The notes under the pieces are model-generated. The model did not search any database and was not told where the DNA came from. It saw only the letters and a program-made list of their open reading frames with translations. 41,800 nt of DNA from a virus: positions 1 through 41,800 of IMG/VR virus record IMGVR_UViG_3300003437_000036. One strand, written 5' to 3'. Below, one piece after another: positions 17,641-25,779 of this stretch. A program made the translations under genes and the position numbers. Numbering within the stretch: position 1 is the first letter of the stretch; each line of letters opens with the position of its first letter.

Positions 17641-18522
17641 CTATTCGACGCAAGCAATCTCGACGACCTTTTCGTCTTCGATGCGTGTCGCACCGACGGC
17701 CTGCTCGAGATAAACTTGAGTGGAATACGATTTGTCAGCACGCTCGCTGACACGAACCATGATCTCCTCGCCCATGGCCAGGCCCATCCCGCTCTCGCAC
17801 CACAAGGGGCAAGCATAGGTGGTTCCGGTCAGGAGGGTGAGGCGCTGCGTCAGGATGAAGGTGATCCCCATCCAAGATTTGACGTTGCCTTCGACCAACG
17901 CTTTCACAGTGTTGTAATCCGCCGACGCCACTTCCGTGGTGTTCAACAGATCCGTCAACTCTGCGGCGCGAATGGCCATATACATCCGGTTCATGGGATC
18001 GTCCAGGTCAACATTGTTGCCCCGTAGGATCTCAAGCGCCGAAAGCAATTTGGCTTTGGTCAAACCCGCAGTCGCGGCAGCGACCTTTTGTCCGGACGGC
18101 AATGCCACGGTCGAAGCCGCGTCATCCTCATCCATCGAATAGGCGTTGCCGGTCAGGGCGGTGATGATTTCATCATCCTGAGCGCGGCCCAGAGCGTATG
18201 CGGCGTTGATGGCATAAGATCCCTCGGGATCCGCCAGCATCCGAATGCGGTCGGGGTTGTCGATCAAATCCGCCCAGTTGTAATCGTTCATCGTGATCCG
18301 ACGACGACTGTGCGGGGTGTTGACCTGCGGGGTATCCTGATGGCGCGAAGTCCGCAGTTGGGCGGTCGTCGAACCGATCCGCTCATAATACCCGGCCTTG
18401 CCCTGGAGGAAGTCAGGGTCGGTCCGAACACCTTGGCGCAGCTTGGAACCTCGCTGTTGCGAGAGGATGATGAAGTTGTCCTTGAACTGTTGGACATGAC
18501 TAACAGGGATTTCTAGGGACAT
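17641..18522 (-). CDS. Major capsid protein (293 aa)
   Basis: The SD GGGAG precedes ATG 18522-18520. The sequence starts MSLEIPVSHVQQFKDNFIIL and resembles the capsid family of T7-unlike podophages: SQQRGSKLRQGV near the N-terminus, a Gly-containing E-loop-like stretch (about 45-75, RTSRHQDTPQVNTPHSRRRI), helical A-domain segments (GLTKAKLLSALEILRGNNVD), and a C-terminal beta-strand block (GMGLAMGEEIMVRVSERADK). It should assemble as an HK97-fold shell with the upstream scaffold. It has its own repeat-containing leader and a terminator upstream, suggesting separate control of this highly expressed gene. Confidence 0.88.
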   Translation of the reverse strand: MSLEIPVSHVQQFKDNFIILSQQRGSKLRQGVRTDPDFLQGKAGYYERIGSTTAQLRTSRHQDTPQVNTPHSRRRITMNDYNWADLIDNPDRIRMLADPEGSYAINAAYALGRAQDDEIITALTGNAYSMDEDDAASTVALPSGQKVAAATAGLTKAKLLSALEILRGNNVDLDDPMNRMYMAIRAAELTDLLNTTEVASADYNTVKALVEGNVKSWMGITFILTQRLTLLTGTTYACPLWCESGMGLAMGEEIMVRVSERADKSYSTQVYLEQAVGATRIEDEKVVEIACVE

Positions 18523-18567
18523 CTCGTGCTCCCAATGAAGGTTTCAGTTAAGAAGTTTCATCGGTTT

Positions 18568-18686
18568 GAGCTACCCGAAAACATCGGACCCTGCCTTGCC
18601 GGTTGTGCCGGCCAGTCATCCGTCTTACCGGATGTAGCGGACCCGCGCTGGAGCTACCCGCTAACCGGACCCTTTCGAGCTACCCG
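18568..18686 (-). repeat. Alternating short repeats in the capsid gene leader
   Basis: Three exact copies of GAGCTACCCG (plus-strand reading: 18568-18577, 18651-18660, 18677-18686) alternate with three exact copies of CGGACCC (18585-18591, 18638-18644, 18666-18672). Between the first pair and the rest lie two hairpins, GCCGG/CCGGC and CATCCG/CGGATG. The block lies 46-164 bases upstream of the capsid start and downstream of a terminator. It is therefore probably the 5' leader RNA, or a control element, of the capsid transcript. Confidence 0.75.
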
Positions 18687-18726
18687 GTGACCGCACTGTG
18701 GCGATGCTGCGATGCAATGTCAAATA

Positions 18727-18770
18727 ATAAAAAAGCGCCCTGGCTTTCGGGGTCCAGGACGCTCTTTTGT
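18727..18770 (-). terminator. Strong bidirectional-looking terminator upstream of the capsid gene
   Basis: The stem AGCGCCCTGG (18734-18743) with CCAGGACGCT (18754-18763) has one C-A mismatch and a 10-base loop. On the minus strand the stem is followed by TTTTTTATTATT, and on the plus strand by CTTTTGTTT. It ends the 94-aa gene transcript and separates scaffold from capsid expression. Confidence 0.85.
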
Positions 18771-18806
18771 TTCCCCCAGGCCAGGGAGAGTATGTCTCCA
18801 GTTGTC

Positions 18807-19091
18807 TTACGCTATATCTGGTGATCCGGTCAAGACGTAGTTGGCGTACTTTGTTGCAAGTGCGAAGGGATCTTCGATGCCAACCTTGCTGCTGTTCGCA
18901 GTTGCAAACTCGAGACAACGGAGCCTGATGTACTCCTCATCACCCATTGGAGGCACGGCCATCGGCTGGATGATCTTGCTGGAGCGTGGGTTCGTCAGCT
19001 TGTCCAGCTTGTTCGGATCCACTGCCGCAGCCTGCTTGGCCTGGCGGGTCTGCTTCTGAGCTGCCCGGCCTTTCTCACCTTTAGACGCCAT
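18807..19091 (-). CDS. Hypothetical 94-aa protein between scaffold and capsid genes
   Basis: The N-terminus is strongly basic (MASKGEKGRAAQKQTRQAKQ) and probably disordered. A conserved-looking C-terminal half follows (PMGDEEYIRLRCLEFATANS, then DPFALATKYANYVLTG), resembling a short helical domain. The ATG overlaps the scaffold stop as TAATG. Its place between scaffold and major capsid suggests an assembly role, but no family is recognised. A terminator follows about 36 bases after the stop. Confidence 0.7.
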   Translation of the reverse strand: MASKGEKGRAAQKQTRQAKQAAAVDPNKLDKLTNPRSSKIIQPMAVPPMGDEEYIRLRCLEFATANSSKVGIEDPFALATKYANYVLTGSPDIA

Positions 19092-19927
19092 TAGGCATTG
19101 CCCTTTTCATTGGCAACATTTTGAAGATTGATCATCTTCGTGGTCAAGGCGCTCATGTCATCAACAGCCTGACGATGACCCGGATCTGACTTATTCCGGT
19201 AGGCGTGCTCACTGTCGTTCATGATCGTGGCCCGCTCCTTCATGATGGTAGCAAGCGCGTCATCATCACTGCCGCCGCCGCCGCCACCGCCGCCATTGTC
19301 GCCGCGATCGTTCGCATTGGTATCCTCGGACATTTTCTTTCCAAGATCCGCGAAAGCGTTTGCAAAACCTGCATCTGTCGTAGCCAATTCAAGCATCCTT
19401 TCTGCCAAGTCACCGGGGAAGTGACGGTTGATAGCCGCATCGATCTGAGCGGCTTTGTTGTTGAACTCCTTGCCCCATTCTTTCACTAAGGCTTCGCCCG
19501 TCGCGGCCTTGGCCGCAGCAGTTTCAGCTTCATCGTTTTCATTTTCGGCCACTATGTTTTCAACATAGAAATCAAACATATTCTGCGCATGATCAGCAGA
19601 CAGGCCTTTTGAATGGGCGAAGGCTGGGAATTTTTCCGCAAACGATGCCGGCACCTTGAACCACTCCGGCGTATTCTCTGGTGGTTCAAATTTATAATCA
19701 GTCGCGGCGTTAGGGCGACCCAGTTTGCCGTAGAAATTGGCCTTATCAATATCGGAAGCATCTTCGCCAGGAACAAAAATTGCTCCCTTCAGCTTATCGC
19801 CATGCTCACCAATTGTCTTCTGGCCGCTGATGTAACTCTTGGCTAAACCAGACCAATCCTTGATGTCTACCAATGAAGGATGCTCTCGCAAATCCTCATC
19901 GATCATTGCTAGTTGTTCGGTGTCCAC
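19091..19927 (-). CDS. Capsid scaffolding protein (278 aa, GTG start)
   Basis: The start is GTG at 19927 (MDTEQLAMIDEDLREHPSLV) with AAGGAATAGG upstream. Features typical of podophage scaffolds are the N-terminal L-x-x-x-P-S-L-x-x-x-K-D, the GRPNAATDYKFEPPE motif (about 73-87), a helical acidic/Ala-rich middle, a glycine run followed by DDD (about 214-226), and a charged C-terminal helix ending in QNVANEKGNA. It should guide procapsid assembly and leave or be degraded before packaging. It is two genes upstream of the major capsid gene. Confidence 0.88.
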   Translation of the reverse strand: MDTEQLAMIDEDLREHPSLVDIKDWSGLAKSYISGQKTIGEHGDKLKGAIFVPGEDASDIDKANFYGKLGRPNAATDYKFEPPENTPEWFKVPASFAEKFPAFAHSKGLSADHAQNMFDFYVENIVAENENDEAETAAAKAATGEALVKEWGKEFNNKAAQIDAAINRHFPGDLAERMLELATTDAGFANAFADLGKKMSEDTNANDRGDNGGGGGGGGSDDDALATIMKERATIMNDSEHAYRNKSDPGHRQAVDDMSALTTKMINLQNVANEKGNA

Positions 19928-19964
19928 TGCCTATTCCTTTCCCATTATATATTCGATTGCAATG

Positions 19965-20096
19965 TTAGGCCATTCGGCCCTTCTTCCTCTTCATCCCTTT
20001 GATCATTCTTTTTATGACCTCACGAACCTTCAAATCAGTTTCATGACGCTTCTCACTAATCTTGTTGCGTAGCGCTCGCTTCATGAATTTAGGCAC
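19965..20096 (-). CDS. Small, very basic protein (43 aa, GTG start)
   Basis: The GTG at 20096-20094 shares one base with the upstream TAG stop and has GAGGAAGAG just before it. The product, MPKFMKRALRNKISEKRHET then a lysine/arginine-rich end (KRMIKGMKRKKGRMA), is highly positively charged. If translation began at the internal ATG (20084) it would be 39 aa but lack a good SD. Similar short basic proteins occur between portal and scaffold genes of other podophages. Function unknown; nucleic-acid or scaffold contact is only a guess. Confidence 0.6.
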   Translation of the reverse strand: MPKFMKRALRNKISEKRHETDLKVREVIKRMIKGMKRKKGRMA

Positions 20097-20389
20097 TACT
20101 CTTCCTCGTCAGTTTGCGGGGTGACAAGAATTCGCTCCATTGGCGCACCCACTCGACGACCAATGTGCTCCACGATAAGATCTCTGGCGCCGACCGCATG
20201 AGCCATGCCCAGAGCATCCATTCCTGGTTTATAGAGAGACTTCCCATCCAGGAAACTCATCTCAAGATCTTCCAAGACTACGCGCCCATCGGAGGACGAA
20301 AAGACGCGCTTGTAACAAGACTTGATCTGCGCCACTGTCAACTGATTGCGTTTGATGATCTTGGGTTTTGCTGCCGGTCTTTTAGCCAT
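20096..20389 (-). CDS. Bbp19-like phage protein (97 aa)
   Basis: After a basic N-terminus (MAKRPAAKPKIIKRNQ), residues about 22-80 show the Bbp19-family pattern: Y-K-R-V-F-x-x-x-D-G-R-x-V-L-x-D-L, then S-L-Y-x-x-G, then A-x-x-x-G-A-R-D-L-I-x-x-I. The family is found next to portal genes in podophages; its molecular role is not known to me. The ATG overlaps the portal stop (TAATG) and the stop overlaps the start of the next small gene. Confidence 0.75.
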   Translation of the reverse strand: MAKRPAAKPKIIKRNQLTVAQIKSCYKRVFSSSDGRVVLEDLEMSFLDGKSLYKPGMDALGMAHAVGARDLIVEHIGRRVGAPMERILVTPQTDEEE

Positions 20390-22056
20390 TAAGCTGCCGC
20401 CTGTGTCCTTGCAGCCGCGCCGGCTGTCGCGATGTCAGCCGCGATGCCAGCGCCGGCCTGGGCCTCGGTAATGCCATCTTCCTTCTTCCTTTGCTCGGCT
20501 CTCCGATCACGAATTTCAATGACTTTATCGACAGTTCTAAGGAATTGCTCCGGCTGCTCGGAGTGGTGATGGAGCCACCTCTGGACTTCATCCATATCGA
20601 CCGTGTCGAGACTTTCCGGGTCGATCTGAGCCGCCGCTGCAACTCCTTCAAGCCAACGTAGCGTACCCGAAATCTCCTGCTGCTTCTGCGCGCGAGATAA
20701 CGGACCGACATACGATATCGAAAGATTTCCAGTTTCGAGGGCCTGCACCAACTGAGCCGGCATCTCGGGAAGTTTGCCCGCACGGTAGAGGATATTAAAG
20801 CCTCGTCCAATGACGGGGTTTTGAAGCTCATATTCCAACCTTCCCAGAATGGGCCCAAGGATCCGCTGCATTAGATCGAACCGGACCTGGACTTCCGTCG
20901 CCGTCATCGTGGCATTGGTGGGAAGCTCCAACTGATCCGCAAAGAATGCGTGACGGATGGCTTCCCGGTATTCGTCCAGCTTGATCCGATTAACATCGAA
21001 CCTCGCCTTACTTTCAAAAGCCTTGAGCGAGCGTTCGATATCACGAACGACATTAGCCTTGCCCGGACGCATGTCGATCTTGCCACCGGCAACACCGTCC
21101 TCCTCCACCAACAGGGGAGGATCAATGGCTTTTGCCCAAGCGTTCAGCTCGAGGCGGGTAGCCTCATTTAAGACTTTGATGTCAGGGAGAGCATTATCGC
21201 CAGGGCCTCTGCCCCATGTCTCACCCGCGACCTGCGACCAGCGCGGCACCGCACACGGGAACTCGTGATAGCCGCTCTTGGCCGCTGTGATCTTGTTCTC
21301 CGGATCGATGTGAACCGAGACGTATTTCATCCCCTCTGGGGCGCTCACGCCCTCAAAGTCGCCATCGGGAGCAATGACCTGGATATAGGGATGCCGCTTC
21401 GCTGGGGCCTTAATCGCATCGGTGCGAATTTTCGGTGCTACATTTTCAGCACCATATTTTTGTATCGCTTGCCGTGCGGTATAATGCCTCGTCAGGAAGA
21501 CCGTATCGACCAGGCCATTCGCGCTCTCTTCGATCACATAGTCCTGGATGCTGAAGGTCGTGAAGACCAAATTTTGCATGGCGGGACCAACGCCATCAGG
21601 CTCCTGTAGAATACAGGAAGTGCCAAGGCCGCTGACATCCAAGTAGCATTCGTGAACCTGGGTGTGGAAGTTGCCCACATTGAAGGCTTTCCACAGGATC
21701 TCGGCACTCTCATCAAAGAACTGTCGGACTTCCTTGATCTTATCAAGCTTTGCATCGCCAGTCGTGAACCCAAACCAACGGACAGCCGAGCTCGACATGG
21801 TGCCGTGCAAGGCTGCCGTTAAGACGGCGTGAGCATGTTGGCCGGCTGAAGAATACCGTTTTTGATTGCGCTTCCCACCTTTAGTCCGCTCACCCTGAAT
21901 TGCATTTTTGCGTGGGATCAGGTTGTCGGCAATCTCCTGCCATCCCTGCTTCCACACGCCACGATCACTGTCCAGCGCATCCCCCCGTTTTTTAATATCT
22001 GTTGCCAGAGTATCAGACCTGGGAGACGTCGCTGAGATAGTAGGTTTCTTAGCCAT
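20389..22056 (-). CDS. Portal (head-to-tail connector) protein, 555 aa
   Basis: The sequence fits the T7 gp8-type connector family. It has an N-terminal R-G-x-x-W-x-x-x-W-x-x-I-A-x-x-x-x-P motif, the SSAVRWFGFTTGD block (about 96-108), the segment HECYLDVSGLGTSCILQEPD, a TATEVQVRFDLMQRILGPIL helix, and an Ala/Gln-rich C-terminal tail that probably points into the head barrel. Twelve copies would form the ring at the capsid vertex that docks terminase during packaging and the adaptor afterwards. The start overlaps the preceding stop as TAATG. Confidence 0.92.
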   Translation of the reverse strand: MAKKPTISATSPRSDTLATDIKKRGDALDSDRGVWKQGWQEIADNLIPRKNAIQGERTKGGKRNQKRYSSAGQHAHAVLTAALHGTMSSSAVRWFGFTTGDAKLDKIKEVRQFFDESAEILWKAFNVGNFHTQVHECYLDVSGLGTSCILQEPDGVGPAMQNLVFTTFSIQDYVIEESANGLVDTVFLTRHYTARQAIQKYGAENVAPKIRTDAIKAPAKRHPYIQVIAPDGDFEGVSAPEGMKYVSVHIDPENKITAAKSGYHEFPCAVPRWSQVAGETWGRGPGDNALPDIKVLNEATRLELNAWAKAIDPPLLVEEDGVAGGKIDMRPGKANVVRDIERSLKAFESKARFDVNRIKLDEYREAIRHAFFADQLELPTNATMTATEVQVRFDLMQRILGPILGRLEYELQNPVIGRGFNILYRAGKLPEMPAQLVQALETGNLSISYVGPLSRAQKQQEISGTLRWLEGVAAAAQIDPESLDTVDMDEVQRWLHHHSEQPEQFLRTVDKVIEIRDRRAEQRKKEDGITEAQAGAGIAADIATAGAAARTQAAA

Positions 22057-23321
22057 TAGGCAGCTCCAATTCGTTTAGATGTTGGGAAGAGCCTGGAAAT
22101 GAACAGGGACGCATTCCCAATTGCATTATCCGTGACATGGATAGTGCTCTCATGGCCCTTTTTAGGATCTGCCTGAAGGATCTCTTGTAATGCCGCAGCG
22201 CCCTTTTGTCGGGCTTCTTGTTCACGGACTATTTGACTTTGTTTCAGCGCTTGTGGGGTAGTTGGGGCTATCACGCTGAGCGATGTCGAGAGCGGCGCTG
22301 TGAAGAGCGGTTGGATCACAGGCAGCGTCGGCGGAACGAGCGTGGTCCGAGCCGCACGCGCTCTTGCGTTGGGCCTGGTAGAGGCCGGTACGTCCGGCGC
22401 CTTGGCTAAGGGTGGTTCGCCGCTGGGGCCAAGGAGTTCAGTATTGAGCTCGTTCTCTCCAGGGCCACCAATATCGTTGATGTCCGGATTGTCTGCGGTT
22501 GGATCTGTCTGGCCTGTATTCGTCCCGTGTGCTCCGAGCCCAACGGCGTCCGAGAAGGCGGCGAGCCCCCGAGAAATCAAACCTATCGTGCTGTTCTGGG
22601 CAGCGGTGTTCATCCCTCTGGCGATGGCCCTATTGACGCTCTCCTGGCTGGAGAAGTCGATACTGTCGTCGATATCGGGGTTTGCATTTTCAGCAACAGC
22701 CGCCGCCTCTGCCGCTGCGATGTCTGCATCTTCTTGAGAGTTTACTCCCGCGTCTGCCGCTGCTTGTGCAGCTTCAGCGTTCGCTTGGGAGGTTGCGACA
22801 TCCGTGTCATCATCCGAGCCGACACTCTCCCCGCCTTCGGCATTTCCGCCTTTGTTGTGGACGACAACACCTTCGGCAATAAAGGTGTGATCCCCGCTGA
22901 CGGTCAGATTGTAGACCAGGAAATCGGGCGCGAGATCGGTCATTACGTGATGCGTGAGCAGAGAGTACGTCCCGTCGCCCAGAAGGACTTTGTCGCCTTC
23001 CTTCAGATCGTAGACTGCCCCACCGTTGGCCTTTGAGATCTCATCGTATTCATCCGGCCAGTTTTTCTTGAATTTTTCCGGATCGAAGCAGGCCCAGCCG
23101 TGATCCGTCTTGATCGGATGCTGGCAAGTCACGAACGGCGCATTGTCGTTGAAGCCGTGGATCCTATTGTCCGCCAACCGGAAGGTCGGCGTTTGCAGGA
23201 TCCTATTGATGCTGGTTTCGCCCTGAACGAGATCTCCAATCGCCAGAGCGGCGATATGTTCGGTATTTCCGTTGGCCAAGGTCACCTTGCACCAAGGAGT
23301 AAAGCATTCACCACCGCCCAT
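22056..23321 (-). CDS. Hint (intein-like) domain protein in the head cassette (421 aa)
   Basis: Residues 6-156 form a complete Hint domain. Block A is Cys6 in ECFTPWCKVTLANGNTEHIA. The block B motif T-C-Q-H is at 65-68. The terminal blocks are LVYNLTVSGDHTFIAEGVVV, then His155-Asn156. The next residue is Lys157, not Cys, Ser or Thr, so this matches a bacterial-intein-like self-cleaving domain rather than a splicing intein. No homing endonuclease insert is seen. The N-terminal piece would be only five residues (MGGGE). Residues 157-421 are Gly/Asp/Ala-rich, then Pro-rich, probably largely disordered, ending in a helical segment. It lies between the GNAT gene and the portal gene, joined to each by stop/start overlaps, so the C-terminal part is probably a virion or assembly protein. 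Cleavage is predicted, not shown. Confidence 0.85.
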   Translation of the reverse strand: MGGGECFTPWCKVTLANGNTEHIAALAIGDLVQGETSINRILQTPTFRLADNRIHGFNDNAPFVTCQHPIKTDHGWACFDPEKFKKNWPDEYDEISKANGGAVYDLKEGDKVLLGDGTYSLLTHHVMTDLAPDFLVYNLTVSGDHTFIAEGVVVHNKGGNAEGGESVGSDDDTDVATSQANAEAAQAAADAGVNSQEDADIAAAEAAAVAENANPDIDDSIDFSSQESVNRAIARGMNTAAQNSTIGLISRGLAAFSDAVGLGAHGTNTGQTDPTADNPDINDIGGPGENELNTELLGPSGEPPLAKAPDVPASTRPNARARAARTTLVPPTLPVIQPLFTAPLSTSLSVIAPTTPQALKQSQIVREQEARQKGAAALQEILQADPKKGHESTIHVTDNAIGNASLFISRLFPTSKRIGAA

Positions 23322-23812
23322 CAGAGTTTCCCCTTATATGTGATTGAATGAGGCTCGAGATCGAGGTTCTCATAGATCTTGCGGGATGCTTCAGTCTCGA
23401 CGCCTGTCGAACTTTCCAATTTTACATGAGTGGCGCCGCTCCTGCGGCCCCAATCTAAAAATGCTCTGTTCATCGTCTGAGCGATCCCTTGGTTTCGCAG
23501 GTCCGGGGCGACCAACGAAAAAATGTCCTTTATAAATAGATCATCTGACCACCAATGTACAAATCGTTCTCCAACAAAGAAGCAAACCGGCATTGTGCCA
23601 AGTCTGCCGGCCAATATGAAAACATCTGGGTTATTGAACCAACTCTTCACCCTTTTCAGGGCCTTTTCGAGGTTGATGTTGGTGCCGCTGTAGTTCCCAC
23701 CGATATGCACCTCGAGTGCCATCTGAACGATATGAGGGTTCGCTTCGATCTGCTCCCATTCGGGAACATAGAACTCCAAATGTGCAGGCTGGCCCTCAGA
23801 TGGCGTGTTCAT
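23321..23812 (-). CDS. GNAT-family N-acetyltransferase (163 aa)
   Basis: The acetyl-CoA-binding motif A is clear: VAPDLRNQGIAQTMNRAFLD (R-x-x-G-x-A type), followed by GATHVKLESS and the final SRKIYENLDLEPHSITYKGK, typical of the GNAT beta-alpha-beta end. The N-terminal half contains the substrate side (EVHIGGNYSGTN; WFNNPDVFILAGRLGTMPVC). The target is unknown; acetylation of a host or phage protein N-terminus or lysine is possible. The gene starts inside the end of the large terminase gene and stops on the start of the Hint gene, so it is co-translated with packaging and head genes. GNAT genes are known at this place in several podophages. Confidence 0.85.
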   Translation of the reverse strand: MNTPSEGQPAHLEFYVPEWEQIEANPHIVQMALEVHIGGNYSGTNINLEKALKRVKSWFNNPDVFILAGRLGTMPVCFFVGERFVHWWSDDLFIKDIFSLVAPDLRNQGIAQTMNRAFLDWGRRSGATHVKLESSTGVETEASRKIYENLDLEPHSITYKGKL

Positions 23813-25289
23813 TCTGCATTCCCGTTACCTGGACGGACCGATATCCGCCGGATCCTTTGACGCGGGCAAAGCGCAACTGCATGATGCCATATCGCGTTGC
23901 GGCCATGAGATCGTCACGTAGCTTCACGACCTGGCCGTCCTTACGGTGATACATCCTGAATTCATCGAACCAATCCGTCAAGTGATCCGCGACCAACAGC
24001 CGTTGGGTCTGGAACCGGCCCAGCATATCCATGATCCCGCTCTCAACCCCATACTCGCCATCGTCGTACATAGCGCGATCCCGCAGCATCTTCAGACCTT
24101 CTTTTTGATAGAGGCCCTTGATGGTGGTGCCGGTGTCCTGGGTAGAGTGGGTGGTGTGCTTCAGGCCATCGTGTGGCCAAGCCACTGGGATCCATTTCCC
24201 TCTCGCCCGAATTGCGGAGGCGTGGTCTGGAATGGAGACCTTGTTCCGCTTGTAGCAATCGTAGATGAAAACTGTATCATGTTCTTGATCATATGCCATC
24301 CAGACGCAAGCCGTGGGATGGTCCCATTCACCAAAATCGAGGGCAGCTAGATGTTTGAACCACTGAGGGAAACCACTACGGAAGCGATCTTGCACATTGA
24401 ACCGGGTGCTCTCCTCCGTGATTGGAAAAATCCGGCCGGAGCCCAGCAATGGAATGCCTTTGGCACGAGCCTCCCGCTCATGGTCCGGATAGGAAGCGAT
24501 AATCGCCCGCTTGTCTTCATCCGAGTAGTGGTCGACCTCTGCGATCTCCATATGAACGACGCCGCGGTCGACGATGCCATCACTGTCCTCTGGCGATGGA
24601 TTTATGAAACGGAGCACGACTTCCGACATGCCTTTAAGTGGCGTAAAAGTGATCCACACTGGCCCGCGAACGGCATTCGTCCTAGTCAGGCACTCAGTAT
24701 AAACGTCAAGCGGGGGTTCCTCATCACACCAGATGCAATCTACCGTTTCCCCCTGAAGGTTCTCCCGGCCTTTTTCGTAGAATTTGAAGTAGAGATAACT
24801 GAAGCCGTCAAACTCGCCCGCCGTATTAAAATGCCGGACTTTGACGTAGTCCAGCAGATCGGCCACGCCCCGAGCAAGCTGCACATGGTCGAGTGCGTCC
24901 CCTGGAATAGCCCCGGTCCCATAATCTCTGCCTCGCCCCATCAAAATCCGCTGAGGATTGTCTCGAGTGCTTTCCCCGGAGACACCAAGGGCCCAGGCGA
25001 CGATGGGTCTGTCGAACCGATGCCCATCCCAGCCTTCCGGATACCGCCCGGTTAGGTGATACGACATTTCCATCCCACCGGCCCACGTTTTACCAAGCTG
25101 GTTTCCCGCCATGAACAGGCGCTCTCGTTTGGTGGCGCCCATGGCGTGGAAGTCGGCTTGCTTTTGGTAAGGACGATACCGCCGCGCGAGGTTCCTGGTC
25201 GCCTTGGCTTGAAGGGATTGATAGAGACCTTCGAGATAGGTCAGCCCTTCCTGGTGGGATCTGCGATCCAGCGCTTCGCGTGACGGCAT
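23796..25289 (-). CDS. Terminase large subunit (497 aa)
   Basis: The ATPase domain has Walker A AGNQLGKT (61-68) and Walker B IWCDE (D189, E190), with the coupling segment WITFTPLKG about 25 residues later. The nuclease domain begins at LDFGEWDHPTA (D318) and includes later acidic residues in LRDDLMAATRYG. The SD AAAGGAAA precedes ATG 25289-25287. It drives ATP-dependent DNA packaging at the portal and cuts the concatemer. Length is slightly short but complete for the podophage type. Its gene is separated from terS by nine small genes. Confidence 0.95.
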   Translation of the reverse strand: MPSREALDRRSHQEGLTYLEGLYQSLQAKATRNLARRYRPYQKQADFHAMGATKRERLFMAGNQLGKTWAGGMEMSYHLTGRYPEGWDGHRFDRPIVAWALGVSGESTRDNPQRILMGRGRDYGTGAIPGDALDHVQLARGVADLLDYVKVRHFNTAGEFDGFSYLYFKFYEKGRENLQGETVDCIWCDEEPPLDVYTECLTRTNAVRGPVWITFTPLKGMSEVVLRFINPSPEDSDGIVDRGVVHMEIAEVDHYSDEDKRAIIASYPDHEREARAKGIPLLGSGRIFPITEESTRFNVQDRFRSGFPQWFKHLAALDFGEWDHPTACVWMAYDQEHDTVFIYDCYKRNKVSIPDHASAIRARGKWIPVAWPHDGLKHTTHSTQDTGTTIKGLYQKEGLKMLRDRAMYDDGEYGVESGIMDMLGRFQTQRLLVADHLTDWFDEFRMYHRKDGQVVKLRDDLMAATRYGIMQLRFARVKGSGGYRSVQVTGMQNEHAI

Positions 25290-25303
25290 CTGATTTCCTT
25301 TCG

Positions 25304-25558
25304 TTACTGAGGATAATAGTAGCGCCGCTGCGCGTTTCTCTCCGCATCAGAGGAATGCTTATAATCATACATCTCCTCTGGCAATCCGAACTCCTTTAGC
25401 ATCCCACGCTCACATGCTTCAGGCGTCGGGCAACTCGGAGCCCCGCCGTATTCATATTCGCTATATCCTCTGCAATGGGTCATTCGGGGTGCGCCGGCGC
25501 AACGTGAACAGTTCTGATTTATGGAACTAACCTTGCCCCGGCATGTGAGCGTACTCAT
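25304..25558 (-). CDS. Cys-rich small protein with C-terminal RRYYYPQ tag (84 aa)
   Basis: The sequence has seven cysteines, including C-S-R-C near residues 17-20, and a Tyr-rich middle (GYSEYEYGGAPSCPTPEAC), so metal binding is possible. It ends ERNAQRRYYYPQ (motif at 25307-25327). The same ending occurs on two other, otherwise different small proteins in this window (30432-30650 and 40901-41137). The ATG overlaps the preceding stop as ATGA, and the gene immediately precedes terL. Function unknown. Because the shared ending is encoded with different codons, it looks selected at protein level. Confidence 0.8.
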   Translation of the reverse strand: MSTLTCRGKVSSINQNCSRCAGAPRMTHCRGYSEYEYGGAPSCPTPEACERGMLKEFGLPEEMYDYKHSSDAERNAQRRYYYPQ

Positions 25559-25779
25559 TTGCCAGCCTTGCGAGCCGGAGCGTTACCTCGTGTATAGAGG
25601 ATGATGCCGGAACGCCCAGGAGCAACATTCTGACGATATCCGGGCTCTAGGATGCGGATCGGGATCTGGACAACCACTCCAGTTTCGAATTCCAGATGGA
25701 GAAATCCTGGAAGCGGAGTGTCATGGTCCCGGACTACCTTCAGTGGGCCTTGGCCCCTCAAGTTGATCGCCTTTATCAT
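25555..25779 (-). CDS. Hypothetical 74-aa protein
   Basis: The sequence begins MIKAINLRGQGPLKVVRDHD and contains alternating hydrophobic strands (PGFLHLEFETGVVVQIPIRI), suggesting a small beta-barrel. It has a basic C-terminus (ARKAGK). The start is preceded by AAAGGCAG and lies within the end of the upstream gene in another frame. No family is recognised. It belongs to the string of short genes between terS and terL. Confidence 0.66.
   Translation of the reverse strand: MIKAINLRGQGPLKVVRDHDTPLPGFLHLEFETGVVVQIPIRILEPGYRQNVAPGRSGIILYTRGNAPARKAGK

Noticed and set aside
18540-18690. Possible tRNA in the capsid leader (minus-strand GGGTAGCTC resembles a D-arm)
   Set aside because: No T-loop GGTTCGA, no acceptor stem pairing and the motif occurs three times. 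It is a repeat, not a tRNA. I saw no tRNA elsewhere.
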